Below are positions 1 through 9,886 of a stretch of 18,070 nt of DNA, in pieces; the stretch's first letter is position 1, and every line of letters starts with the position of its first letter. Both the position numbers and the translations under genes were made by a program. The notes beneath the pieces were generated by a model, which did no database searches, was not told the origin of the DNA, and saw nothing but the letters and a program-made list of their open reading frames with translations. The stretch spans positions 1 through 18,070 of the forward strand of contig JAAMPI010001191.1 of the NCBI GenBank assembly GCA_013054445.1. The letters run 5' to 3'. The DNA is from Cudoniella acicularis. Its lineage: Eukaryota; Ascomycota; Leotiomycetes; Helotiales; Helotiaceae.

Positions 1-457
1 TTTTTGTGGGAGGTCTGGCATGGCGGGGTGAAGAAGTTCTGTCGTCTCGCGGTTGCGGGGCTCACTTTTAAACTGGACGGATCACGTGGAAACCCGATCG
101 GTTCCCCCCCCTTTTCTAAATTGCGGGATACATCGCTAATATTACAGACGAGAACTAGAGGACCAATTTAAAAGAGATCTAGAGTTATTATAGAATGCTC
201 CTTTTTTATTATCAGAAAGAAAACATAAAAGATAATAGACTAATTTTTTTTAGGTATTAGTAAATGTATAGCAAAAGAGAGAATACTATAAAAGAATCGA
301 TTTACTCTTATTAAACTATAACACTTCCTTCAAAGCTGTTGACAATATTATTAGAAGGCGGTGAAGTAGTTCTCTTATATACCTATTATTTAATTTCCTC
401 GACACCTTACTTCACCTTCCTCCCTCCTCCTCCTCCTTCCTCAAACACACCCTTCAC
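1..457. other. Gene-free AT-rich flank
   Basis: No coding region, RNA gene or transposon protein remnant could be recognised. The first ~115 bases are of mixed composition and contain a CACGTG hexamer near 84. From about 115 to 410 the DNA is strongly AT-rich, with many TpA steps and short A/T runs. It then turns abruptly into a pyrimidine-rich tract (about 398-540) that overlaps the 3' end of the FAD-oxidase gene. Such TA-rich blocks in ascomycetes are often repeats eroded by RIP; that is inference, since no element can be identified. Confidence 0.5.
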
Positions 458-2623
458 TTAAACCCTACACAACCCTCCCTCCTCCGTCTCCCTCCACCCC
501 TCACTCCCCACACAAATCTTACACCAAAAAACATCCTCGGGATCATACCTCCTCTTAATCTCCACCAACCTCTCATAATTAGTCCCCCAAAACGCCTTCT
601 GAAAATCCGGTTCGTTAACATCCGCTTCATTAACATAAGCACCCATGTTTGGTGCAAGAGTGCGTAGGGCTTGCACGTAAGTGTTTGTTAGGAGGTTTTG
701 CTGTGTGGTTCGCTCGGTGAGGGCGGAGGGAGAGGAGGGAGCGTAGGGCCAGGTTGCGCCGTTTGCTAGGAGGGAAGTTAGTGAGATAGGGGGGAATGAG
801 GAAAGGAAAGTAAAGAAAAAAGAAAGAGAGAAACTAACTACAATGCACCACCGCCCTCCTCCACGCCGGATTAACACTATTCCCCCCTCCCCTCGGCTTA
901 GCATCCCAAACCCCCACCCCACTCACAAAATCCACCATCAACCCCGCCTGCCCCATCGTTGTCGTCGTAGCACCCATCATCGCCTCCTTCAGCGCCGTCA
1001 AATTCCCACTCAGCGCCTCAGCATCCAGTAATCGCGAGCCGACCATGAGGTCGATTCCGCCCCAGTCGGGGCCGTTGCTGGTTATCCACCAGTCGTAAAA
1101 GGAGGGATAGGTTGCTGAGGTGTTTGTGGAGATGAAGAGGCCAGGGTAGGAGGATTGGATTTCTTCTACGATGGGTAAGATTGCTTGTTCTAATGAAGTG
1201 GTTGTGTTGGAAGGAGACACAGCGGGAAGGAGGAAGACCCCCGCGAAGCCGCCGAAATTCCCGGTTTGGTTCGCGGAGATGGAAATGCTAGTGTTTGGGC
1301 TGAAGGTTCCGTAGCCGGCTAGGTGGTAGTTGGAGGCAAAGGAGGGATACGAGGAGAAGAAGGCGGCAGCTGCGGACCAGTAGGTGTCTGAGTAAGGGAA
1401 TGGCGTCCCGAATTGTAGGGTTAGTGTGTGGAGGGGGACACTGGGGAAGGCGGCGATGGTGGTGCGGGTTATCACGCCGAAGGTGGAACCTCCTCCCTGG
1501 ATTTTGGTTAGTTAAATGGCGAGCGAGTGATGAATTTGGGGAAATCTAGACGTGAAGAGCAAAAGAAAAGGAGGAAAATGTATGAAGGGGGAGGGAATAT
1601 AATAGTATAATTCAGACACTTGAAGATGGGAAGAGATAAGAGGGTAAATACTTACACCCCTCAAAGCCCAAAACAAATCCTGATTCTGGCACTCATTAAC
1701 CGTCAATATCTCCCCCGAAGGAGTAACCACCTCCATCTCTAGCACATTATCAGCCGCCATGCCATACGTCGGCCCTAACGCTCCATGGCCTGCACCACTC
1801 ATATACCCATTATAGCCTATCGACGTTTGTCCTCCAGATATAATGGTTAAGTTATACTGGCTTGCTGCTAAGTTGAGAGCAGCCATTTCTTCGCCTGCGC
1901 CGAAGGTAAGTGAGGGTGTGGAGATGGAGTAAGGGCAGTTGGTGGGCGTGAAGGGTGTGGTTTGGACGGTTATTCCAAGGATGTTGTGCACCCAGATTGT
2001 TAGGGCGTTTGGGGCTGTCATTCTGTTTTCTTTTTATTAGCGTCTTTTCCCCCTTCCAATTGAGTTCATAATATAAGTGTGTATGTAAGGAAAGTAAAAG
2101 ACGGAAACTGAAAGTCACGGGAATCAAACAATACCAGCAAACATACGTACCTCCCCATATAATCATGACCCGAAGCCTTAACAACCAACCTCACATTATT
2201 GCTCCTCGCAAAATCGACCCCCTTTTTAACATCCTCCACAGCACTAGCATTAACGACATACACCGGGAATCCCTCCCCACTACATTCCGTCTCCGGAAAA
2301 AAAGGAAGACAAGAATCATTATTCCAGAAAGGCCACGCGCTGGCTGAGGGGATGGTAGAGTAGTAGTTTATAGTGAGGAAGTCGGCTTGCACTTGGGTAC
2401 AGAGAGAGGGGTTGTAGGAGGGGTGAGAGGGGTGGCAGACTGCGCCTGGGGGGGAGGGTTGTAGGAGTTGGCCTGAGAGGGAGGTGTTTAAGGCGCTCCA
2501 TTGTGAGGGGGAAGGCCAGCTGGGGGTGGAGGGGAGGGCTTTGCAGGTGGGGGGTTGTGGTGATGCGGTGGTGAGGGGGAGGAGGAGGAGGGAAAGAGAG
2601 AGTGTGGTTGAGGGGTGATACAT
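458..2623 (-). CDS. Secreted FAD-linked oxidoreductase (BBE / isoamyl alcohol oxidase-like)
   Basis: Four exons: 2623-2151, 2022-1656, 1496-842 and 765-458. Introns are 128, 159 and 76 nt, all GT..AG, with CTAAT or CTAAC before the acceptors. The joined frame gives 600 aa. It opens with a hydrophobic signal peptide (about residues 1-20, ending TTAS), so secretion is expected, and many N-x-S/T sequons fit. The PCMH-type FAD domain shows the SGHDYMGR motif (H153), where family members can bind flavin through His, then WVHN, GAGHGALGPTYG and LRGGGGSTFGV, the last assembled across intron 2. VNPAWR and a BBE C-terminus (about 561-579, NYERLVEIKRRYDPEDVFW) follow. The second flavin-linking Cys of plant BBE enzymes is not evident. 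Family members oxidise alcohols, sugars or natural products using O2; the substrate here is unknown. No frameshift or stop was seen. The start is the only ATG that places the signal peptide first. Confidence 0.9.
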
Positions 2624-2680
2624 GATTTTGGAGAATTTGCCCGACGAGCAAGCAAGGGTAGACTGAAGTTTGGAAGCGGT

Positions 2681-2724
2681 AGAGAAAGACGAGAAGAGAA
2701 AGAGGGAATCGCAGGATTAAATAA
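2681..2724 (-). promoter_or_regulatory. Candidate core promoter of the FAD-oxidase gene
   Basis: Read on the minus strand, an AT-rich TATA-like stretch (plus-strand 2716-2724, attaaataa) is followed by a long pyrimidine tract (plus-strand GA-rich 2681-2707) and then, some 58 nt further, the ATG at 2623. A TATA-like element followed by a CT-rich block before the transcription start is a common arrangement in filamentous fungi. The sequence shows only the composition; the transcription start is not known. Confidence 0.35.
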
Positions 2725-3073
2725 GTTTTGAAGGCCAGTCAGTACGTTAATCGAATCAATGAAAATGAATACAACCTAGAAAAAATACGTGTACTCAATT
2801 GCCCGACCCGGCCGGGAAAGCAAAAGCGTCAACGCCCTTCCTTCAGCTTATGCTTATTTCAAAGAATAATTAAGTAATACAGGCACCAGCCCTCAACATC
2901 TCAAGGGTCATCGTATTTTTTGCTCGAATCGAATTTTAAGCCTACGAGCAGGCCACTGTCGAAGTTGCGTGGAAAGATTATGTCATCTAAACTAGACCTG
3001 GACAGAAGCTGAAAAAACAAGCTGTCAGGGATTAAGGTTATATTTTCCACGCTCCCTCCTCGTGATACCCTGG

Positions 3074-3100
3074 TTTTCCGGGCCCGTCGGTCCCGGAAAA
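3074..3100. repeat. Perfect 9-bp inverted repeat (hairpin)
   Basis: The arms ttttccggg (3074-3082) and cccggaaaa (3092-3100) are exact reverse complements separated by a 9-nt loop (cccgtcggt). In a bacterium this would look like a terminator, but in a fungal intergenic region no such role is implied. It may be chance, or part of an unrecognised small element. Confidence 0.6.
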
Positions 3101-3354
3101 AAATGCCGCAGCTTTTGGTTCTACAAGGATGTGTAAGACGGGGTGACATTCGGAAACTGTGCCTTGTATCGGGGAGCGAAATGCGAGGTTTACTCCAGAG
3201 TCTACAGTGCCCGGTAACAGTTGTTAAGCGATGCTTTTCAACCCCGCACCCAACCATTCTCTTAAAGATATAGTTTTATATTAGTCCACAGCAACATATA
3301 TAATTAGTATTCTGATTAGAGGGAAACAATCAGTATTCGCATGTACACAAAATA

Positions 3355-3380
3355 TACTATTCAGAATCGCGAAATTTCAC
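3355..3380 (+). repeat. Left terminal inverted repeat of mariner-like element (candidate)
   Basis: This 26-bp stretch begins TACTA and contains CAG, GCGA and TTTCAC. Read inward it lines up with the reverse complement of 4529-4555, sharing TACTA, CAG, GCGA, TTT and AC in the same order with small gaps. The leading TA may be the target-site dinucleotide typical of Tc1/mariner insertions. The match is imperfect, as expected for a mutated copy. Confidence 0.45.
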
Positions 3381-4553
3381 TTTTTTGTTCCTAATATTTT
3401 GTATACCACCCCTCAGCTGCGATACAGGCCTTGATCCTACTATACATACTTTAATATAACTTATCGAACGTTTCCTCCGGTATTTTCGCCTAACAATCCT
3501 TAAGAGCCTCCTCTATAGCTAGTAAATCAGCTTCTGCTTTGCCGGTTCCTTTAGAAAGCTCTAGGTATTGATCTATAACCATCTTTTTCAGGGCCTACCA
3601 GATATGCTCGATCGGGTTCAGGTCAGGGGAGAAGGCTGGCTAATCCGTCCTTGGAATTATATGTTCAACGAACTAATCTCGGACCTTATAGGCAGTATAG
3701 ATAGAGGCATTGTCCTACATGAAGATATACCCCAGGTGTTCTATTTCCTCGTACCAGGTGCCACCTGTGCGTCGAGGACCTCGATATACGAGTTGGCAGA
3801 GTACCTATACTTGGACTTGAAATCCCTATCCAGAACATAAATATCGGACCGTCTATTGTCCCAAAAGCACCCCCAGACTATTACACTCATATCCTTCTTC
3901 GATTTATATGTCTGAATCATCTTTAGGTCCTATTTTTAGGTTGCCGTCCGAAAACACCACTCTTGGACTTTACCCCGCCCCCGCTCGACAGAACACTCAT
4001 CACTCTACATATATATACCCCACTCCTCCTAGGTTAAATGCCTATTCCTTAAGCACCAAGCAAGTCGTTGTTCCGCGTGTTTCTGTATAAGAAACAGGCG
4101 CTTCTTACAGCGCTGATTAGTGATACCATGCCGCTTGAGAATCTTCTTCACGGTTGTGGTCTTGCAATCCAGGTCACAGGCCTTGATGACCTGGGCATGT
4201 GTCCTTAGGTGCAATCATACGTAGCGAAGGAGGTGACGTTCGTCTGCATCTGTATATGATTTCTTCCGGGGTGTATGAGGAATTAAGTAGTTCTCGTTGC
4301 GTAATGAGGCCTTTGCGATAGTGTATTTGATAGTCGCGATATCTAATTTTAGGTCCCTCGCAATCTGGGCTGCGTGCGCGCCTTTAGACTTCTTGCCTAT
4401 AATAATGCCACGTGTTGAAGGAGTCAGGCAGGTCCTAGGAAGGCTGTTTGAGCTAATTGACCTGAGGGGAGTACGTTGAGGTAGTATTTTGTTGTGTAGA
4501 AGTTAAGGTGTAGAGGGGGACGCGTTTTGTAAAATCGCTTAACTGTTGCCTAG
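3357..4553 (-). mobile_element. Tc1/mariner-family DNA transposon relic (DD34E type), inactivated
   Basis: The element is about 1.2 kb, the usual size for Tc1/mariner, bounded by candidate imperfect terminal repeats next to TA dinucleotides (3355-3356 and 4554-4555). It encodes one minus-strand transposase remnant filling almost its whole length. The landmarks SDECSVERG, MSVIVWGCFW, DNASIYTA and SPDLNPIEHIW occur in the expected order. The second catalytic Asp (DNAS) and the Glu (NPIEH) are 34 residues apart, the Tc1-type DD34E spacing. Multiple nonsense changes make it non-autonomous. The ends are the weakest part of this call; an alternative pair of CAGT ends at 3331 and 4616 was considered. 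Confidence 0.7.
3391..4487 (-). pseudogene. Transposase of Tc1/mariner element, multiply disrupted
   Basis: The frame runs from an original start near 4487 to a stop at 3391-3393, equal to 366 codons if one missing base is allowed. The start now reads ATA followed by LPQRTPLR, matching the MxPQRTPLR opening of fungal mariner transposases, so the start ATG has probably become ATA. An HTH region (AQIARDLKLDIATIKYTI, then AQVIKACDLDCKTTTVKKIL) precedes the DDE domain. Internal stops include TGA at 4215-4217, TAG at 4029-4031, and further TAG/TAA codons at conserved Trp or Gln positions (before SDE, before DNAS, before FVEH, before PAF, after IW, and near the C-terminus). A one-base frameshift lies near 3756-3758. 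TGG-to-TAG and CAG/CAA-to-TAG/TAA changes fit C-to-T mutation at CpA on both strands, the RIP signature. The catalytic residues themselves are still readable. Confidence 0.85.
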
Positions 4554-4555
4554 TA
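4529..4555 (-). repeat. Right terminal inverted repeat of mariner-like element (candidate)
   Basis: Read inward on the minus strand this 27-bp stretch begins TACTAGGCAACAG and ends GCGATTTTAC, pairing imperfectly with 3355-3380. It lies about 40 nt upstream of the degraded transposase start, a normal distance for this family. Confidence 0.45.
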
Positions 4556-4933
4556 CTCTATATATCGCTGGAAGGCTGGTGATAAATACAAAGCATGATC
4601 CTATGAAACGTGACTGTATAAATGCGTTGGTAAAGTAAACTAAAGATTAAGGATATAATAAATGTTTGAGATTTGTAAGATCTTACTAAGAGAATCAATC
4701 AATTAGATCAGGCCATAGATAGATTTTCTTCTGAAAATGACATGCAATTCGAGGAGATCCATCCAACCCTCCTATCGAACCAAAATTCCACCCGGCAACG
4801 CCTTACTTTATTCCTTCCTTCTTTTCAACCTCGAAATGCCCAAGTCAAATTACATCAACAACAGAATTTCTACATACTGCCACCCCCCTACCTAAAATCC
4901 TCCCTCTTTATCCCACCCCTATCACACATACTC
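4554..4933. other. Spacer downstream of the ABC transporter gene
   Basis: This holds the 3' flank of the ABC-transporter gene. Its last 46 bases (4888-4933) read, one frame over, as the expected C-terminus of that protein (see the homopolymer entry). A 12-bp palindrome at 4675-4686 is too short to interpret. No gene of its own is seen. Confidence 0.5.
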
Positions 4934-4949
4934 CTAAAAATCCCCCCCC
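4888..4949 (-). other. G8 homopolymer frameshift at the ABC transporter C-terminus
   Basis: Eight C residues (4942-4949) read as eight G on the coding strand, giving YEKGGDF and a stop at 4934-4936. With seven G the frame would continue as GGIFRSMCDRGGIKREDFR to a stop at 4888-4890, for a 1472-aa protein. That wording closely resembles the conserved end of ABCC proteins (GGIF-x-x-MC-x-R-x-GI-x-x-EDF). The extra base is therefore either a sequencing error in a homopolymer or a real late truncation. NBD2 is complete either way. Confidence 0.75.
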
Positions 4950-7900
4950 TTCTCATACAACGCAAACGGTGTATCCAACTCGGCGATGGTCCCCTGATCC
5001 ATAACACAAATGCGATCATAATTAATAATCGTCTTCAGTCGATGCGCAATGCAAAGGAGAGTCTTGCCCTTGAAACCCGTCGCGATGGTCCTTTGAATCT
5101 TCTCATCAGTCTCCATATCCACACTTGATGTCGCCTCGTCGCAAACGATGATTTGGGACCCGCGAACGAGTGCACGTGCTAATGCCATCAGCTGTCTCTG
5201 TCCGAGGGAGAAATTGAGACCTTCGTCTTCGACGATGCCGTCGAGGTGGATGCGTCCTGGGCTTGCATCGTCGAGACTCGCTTCTTCAGATACGAGATCC
5301 GATTGCCTCAGCGCGGACCAGAGTTCCAGATCAGTATGTTCGCTAAAAGGGTCGAGATTACTCCTTATAGTTCCCTTGAAGAGCGTTGGGTCTTGAGGAA
5401 TAATTGCTAGGCGGGACCGCAAATCCTGCAGTCCGACGGTGCTGATGTCCAACCCATCGATGGTAATAGAGCCGCCAGAGAGCTCGACTAACCGGAACAG
5501 CGTAGACATGATGCTTGATTTTCCTGCGCCGGTACGCCCAACGATGCCGATGCGCTCGCCGCCTTGGACGTGCATGGTAAGGTCTTGGAGGACCAGTGGG
5601 AGACCCTCGCGATATCGCATTTGCACGTTGTTGAAGATGATTTCTCCAGATTCGGGCCATGACTTACGGACTTCAATTGTGTGGAGTGGTGCCTCTTCTT
5701 CGAGTTGCGTGCCATAGTAGTGAAGACGCTCGGTGGCATTCATACCGTTCTCGACTTCGGCTAATTGGCGGACGGTGAATTGAATCATTTGAACAATGGA
5801 TAGGATGTAACTTAGGACGAGACCGCCGATAGATGGCGAGACGTTGAAACGTGATGTTACAACCAAAAGTCCGGTTACGAAAACCAAAAGGTTGCCGATG
5901 ATATCCAAACGGGTAGAGAGCCAGCGCTGGTTAGCAAATGTGAGAAAGTAAGCACTGTTCATCTCGTCGATGGAATTTCGAATGTTGAGAATGAAGTGGT
6001 CTTTCAAACCGTAGGCGCGAATACAAGCTGTGCCGGAGATCCCCTCGCTGAATTTGGCAAAGACGTTCGAGCGAAGAACAGATTCGTAACGCTTCATCTC
6101 ACGAGCAGAAGCCCGGTAGTAGCCAGCTGAGAAGAGGAAGAGCAGGAAAAGAGGTCCGAGGGCGATCGCGAAGTAGTGGAAGTAAGCGATGATCAAGCAG
6201 AACACTGATAAAATCATGGCCATAGTGAGGAAGTACATTCTCATGGCATCACTCAAGGTGTTGTCCATGATATCAACATCACGAGAGAAGCGGTTAGTGA
6301 TACGGCCTAGGGGTGTAGTATCGAAGAAGGACATTGGCGCTCGAAGTGCTCGCGTGATGGCTCTGTTGAGCATTGTCTTACTGGCAGTCGTACCCATTAT
6401 TGTTAGGCTGAAAGCGAATGCGAAAAGAAGCAGAGCTTGAGTTGCGCCAAGAGCGCCATATACACCGATGTAAAGTCCTCTCGAAAATCCAAATTCTACT
6501 CAAAGTTAGCTTCTAATCAAACACAGAGTAACATTTAACTCACTATCACTTGTCCAAAACGAAAGCCAAAGACTCGTGGAAATGTTGGCCCCTTGGGAAA
6601 GTAGAAGGAAGAGGAAAACGAGTGGCGCATTAAACAGGCTACCAGAGGCTCGTACATAGTCAATATACACTGACCAGGGAACGCTCTTGACAGCCCGTTC
6701 TTCAGCCTGCATCAAAGCAGCACCCTTGCGTTTCTTCACAATTGTTTTCTTCTCTTCCTCAATCTCATCGTCGTTGACATGCTCTTTGGTTTCTTCTTTC
6801 TCCTCCACGGCCGTCGTTTCCATCAAAAGTTGGAAGCCAGGGTGATCCCTCATGAGTTTGTCGAATGTGTCAATAGCTTGAATTCTGCCCTCTTCCATCC
6901 AGATGATGCGGTCACAACGATTCAAAACCCAAAGCTGATGCGTTGCGAGAATTCGAGACTTCTCTTTGAGAAGGCCGAGAATTGCATTATCAAAGATGTG
7001 ACGACCGACATGGGCATCTACAGCCGATAACGGATCGTCCATGAGAATCAAGTCGGCATCGAAGTAAATTGCTCGAGCAATATTGAGTCGCTGCTTTTGG
7101 CCTCCTGATACTGTGATTCCACGTTCGCCAATTTCAGTGTTATCTCCTTGAGGGAGCATATCGAGATCCGGTTGCAGAGCGCAAGCATTGATCACTTTTT
7201 GGTACCTATGCAAAAGTTAGTTAACTACAGGGGTCTCAAGATAATGATTGGATGCGTACCATTCCTTATCCATTTCTTTCCCAAAAAGGATGTTTTCCTT
7301 AACAGTCGCATTCTGGATCCAGGCGTATTGCGGACAGAATGCTCGAGTTGCACCAATTGTCACGTCTCCCTTTGTTCTCCGCATGTCACTTGCGAGAGCA
7401 GCAAGGAGAGAACTCTTTCCACTTCCAACACCACCAATAATCGCAACAAGCTCGTTCCTTCCAATCGTGAAATTCATATTCTGCAATTTGAAAGGCTCCC
7501 TGTCTTCAGCAAGGGTGCTCCCATCATCTGGCGTGAAAACGCCTGGTTGGCCAACGTCCGTAGAATGTTTCAACTTTTCTGCGGCCTTCTTCCGTGCAAG
7601 TTCCGCTTTTACTTCACCTTTAGTTGGCTGTTTACCCGTTGGATGGGGTGCATCTGGATCTTGAGTTGCGGTGCGCTCCCAGGTGAAATCTGCATGGTCC
7701 ATTTCCACGGCGTTCTTGGCGTCCAAATCAAATTTTGCCTCATCATCTTGCTCTTCGCTCATGAGGTACTCCTGAATACGATAAATAGATGACCATGCAT
7801 CAGTCACTTGGCCAATAACCAAAGGCAACAAATTTAGTGGCATCCGAAGTGAATTGAACAATGCGAGAGACGAAAAGACATGCGCTGGACTAAGGCTATG

Positions 7901-9455
7901 GTTGGTGAGAGAGTAGGTGACAAACGCAAGCATCGAAGCGAAAATTGGCAAGGACATTGAAACAGCATTGATGGCATTCCTGATGGCCAAAAGTACTTGA
8001 ATGGCACGAATTTCTCGGTCCCGAATGTCGCCAAGTCGGCTAAGGAACGCGCTCTCCCAGCCAAAGAATTTGACAAACCGGACAGCTTGCAGAATCTCTT
8101 GAGTGAGGCTGACTCGCTGATCAGTAACTTTGTTGATAGCTCTTCTTCGCCTGAAAAGAGTCTTGACAGCCTGTGTCAGGACTGGCAGTCCGATGACGAG
8201 TAGACCGAAGCCAGCCAAAGCGCTATAAGTCAAATTGACCAACAACAAAATCAACGTGACAACGCAAGCAATTGGTGCAGTCCATATCATGTGGAATAAT
8301 CCAGAGGCTTGATCCACACGGTACGTATCAACAGACATCAAGTTGACCACTCTTCCGTTTGCCCAACCTGTACCATCACCGGAAATGCCCTTCCCAGCAT
8401 CAGGGGCGACTTTGGCCCCAGATGGAGCTTTGTCTTTTGAGCCGAACCAGCCTTTCTTGGATTTTGTTTCTGGGTTCGCCACGTTCTCTTGCTCCTTCTC
8501 GGCCTCCTCTCCCTCCTTGATCGCTCGTCCTCCGGCTTTGGCGCGTCCTGAAATACTCATCGCCTTTTCGAAAATCACCGAGATGAGCACTGCTCTCGAC
8601 TGACCTCCAACCATCATACCTCGGTAGATGAACTGATTTGTACCCAGACTTTGGCACATCTGCATAAAGGTGATTCCAAACACGAGCCCAAGACCTGTCC
8701 CAATATGTGGGGCAGGCTGACCACTTTGTTGTGCAACATAGGCGTCGGTTGCAAATTGGATGAGATATCGTAGGGTATATGGTGAAATAACTTGGAATAA
8801 ATTGGCAAAGAATTGACAAGTACCACCAAGCCAAAATTCAGCTTTGAAAGTTTCGTGTAAGGCCCATAATAGCGGATATTTGTCCCCTCTCGCCACCCTT
8901 TTCTTGAATGATGCTTGTAGCTTCTTGGTCATTTTCTCGGCAGTTCGGTCAGGATTGACGGTCCAGATATCGTTTGGTTCAAGTTGCCGTTTGTAGCCAA
9001 CCTATGAATATCAGCATATATTCGATTTAGTGACACGGTAAACTTACAGCCATGAGCGGCGCAACCCATTGGAAGTATACCAAGCTCAAGAACGGAGCAC
9101 TATATTCTCGTGAGGGCGTCCGAGTCTGTGGGACTGGGGGGATTCCACCCCATCTCAGTGGGTTTGGCTGTTTATACCATGGCTTCGACTTGGCTGGTTC
9201 TTTTGCATTCGAATCGGTGTTTGTCAAGGCGCTGGCATCTGTAGCATGACTCTTCGTTTGGTTGACTGTTGCTCTTGTTTCCTTCTCATTAAAGCCGTTG
9301 TCTGAGCCGCTCTGGCTGGAGGGTCCTCCTGAGGTGATGTCTACGAAATCCTTCTCCTCATTGTGATCGTCGAGAGGCTCGTCCAGATGGGTACTCTCCA
9401 AAGCTCCTGCTGGGTCAGAAGGCAAGTCGTCCTTCTCATGAGAATAATCTGCCAT
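4934..9455 (-). CDS. ABCC-type (MRP/Yor1-like) full ABC exporter
   Basis: Four exons: 9455-9048, 9001-7260, 7205-6544 and 6495-4934. Introns are 46, 54 and 48 nt with clear branch sites, giving 1457 aa. Order: acidic, disordered N-terminus (about 1-95); TMD1; NBD1; linker; TMD2; NBD2. There is no extra N-terminal TMD0, as in Yor1-type short MRPs. NBD1 has Walker A GGVGSGKSS (659-667), signature VSGGQ (749-753) and Walker B LILMDD, where Asp774 replaces the catalytic Glu; this degenerate site is normal for ABCC proteins. NBD2 is canonical: GRTGAGKSS (1257-1265), FSLGQ (1366-1370), CDE (Asp1390, Glu1391) and His1422. A Lys/Glu-rich insert of about 60 residues interrupts TMD1 (287-345), and an acidic/Lys-rich linker follows NBD1 (850-880). 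Family members export drugs, conjugates or metabolites at plasma or vacuolar membranes using ATP; the substrate here is unknown. The ATG (ATACCATGG) has a good context. The C-terminus looks frameshifted. Confidence 0.93.
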
Positions 9456-9510
9456 GGTATTGGATGATGGCGAAAACTAGAGAGCAATCCATGGAGGCGA
9501 TCAGAAGTCG

Positions 9511-9538
9511 GGAGGTGGGGAGAGGATCATAAATATGG
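9511..9538 (-). promoter_or_regulatory. Candidate core promoter of the ABC transporter gene
   Basis: On the minus strand a TATA-like stretch (CATATTTATG, plus-strand 9528-9538) is followed at once by a C/T-rich block (complement of 9511-9525), about 60 nt upstream of the ATG at 9455. This matches the usual fungal TATA-plus-CT-tract layout. No regulator site, such as a pleiotropic-drug-resistance element, was recognised. Confidence 0.35.
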
Positions 9539-9886
9539 AAAACCAGTGAAGCTCCAAGGCTCCCACTCGCTACTTTTCTCTCCATTGACAATTGTCCGCC
9601 TTGGGAGGCAGAGCCAGTGGGGAAATGACTTGCCGAGAGAGTCATAGTCTTTTGGGTCTGGGGGGCGGCATGTCCGCACCGTGTAGTGCATTTTGGGTGC
9701 ATGAAACAGGGATGCGAAGAGAAGTGTGTTGACTTCAGGACGAAGACAAAGACACAGGCGACGGCGACGGCACACGCATCACTCAGGCAGGCATAGGCAG
9801 ACAAGGCACTTCGGCCCCTAACTTATGACCGATCCGTACCGGGGCAACAGCTATTTCTCCCAACCTTGATCGGCCCAGATAACCGG

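Larger units (their letters stand above)
2624..3356. other. Intergenic region between FAD oxidase and transposon relic
   Basis: Apart from the promoter candidate next to the FAD-oxidase gene and the hairpin at 3074-3100, nothing is recognised. A 118-codon open frame on the minus strand (2901-3257) has no motif or intron signal and no resemblance to a family I know, so it is not called. The composition becomes AT-rich from about 3260 as the transposon relic is approached. Confidence 0.5.

Noticed and set aside
773..774. Asp for Glu after Walker B in NBD1 of the ABC transporter (protein residues 773-774) as a possible inactivating mutation
   Set aside because: A degenerate first ATP site with Asp at this position is normal for ABCC proteins.
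2901..3257. 118-codon open frame on the minus strand
   Set aside because: No motif, signal peptide or recognisable relative, and its composition resembles random translation.
3331..4616. Alternative transposon ends at CAGT/ACTG
   Set aside because: Only the first four bases match and the left copy is not preceded by TA; the inner pair (3355-3380 / 4529-4555) aligns over a longer stretch.
4675..4686. 12-bp perfect palindrome gtaagatcttac
   Set aside because: Too short to separate from chance and with no positional logic.
7148..7792. 214-codon open frame on the plus strand
   Set aside because: It is the complement of the NBD1 region of the ABC transporter, whose motifs are unmistakable on the other strand.
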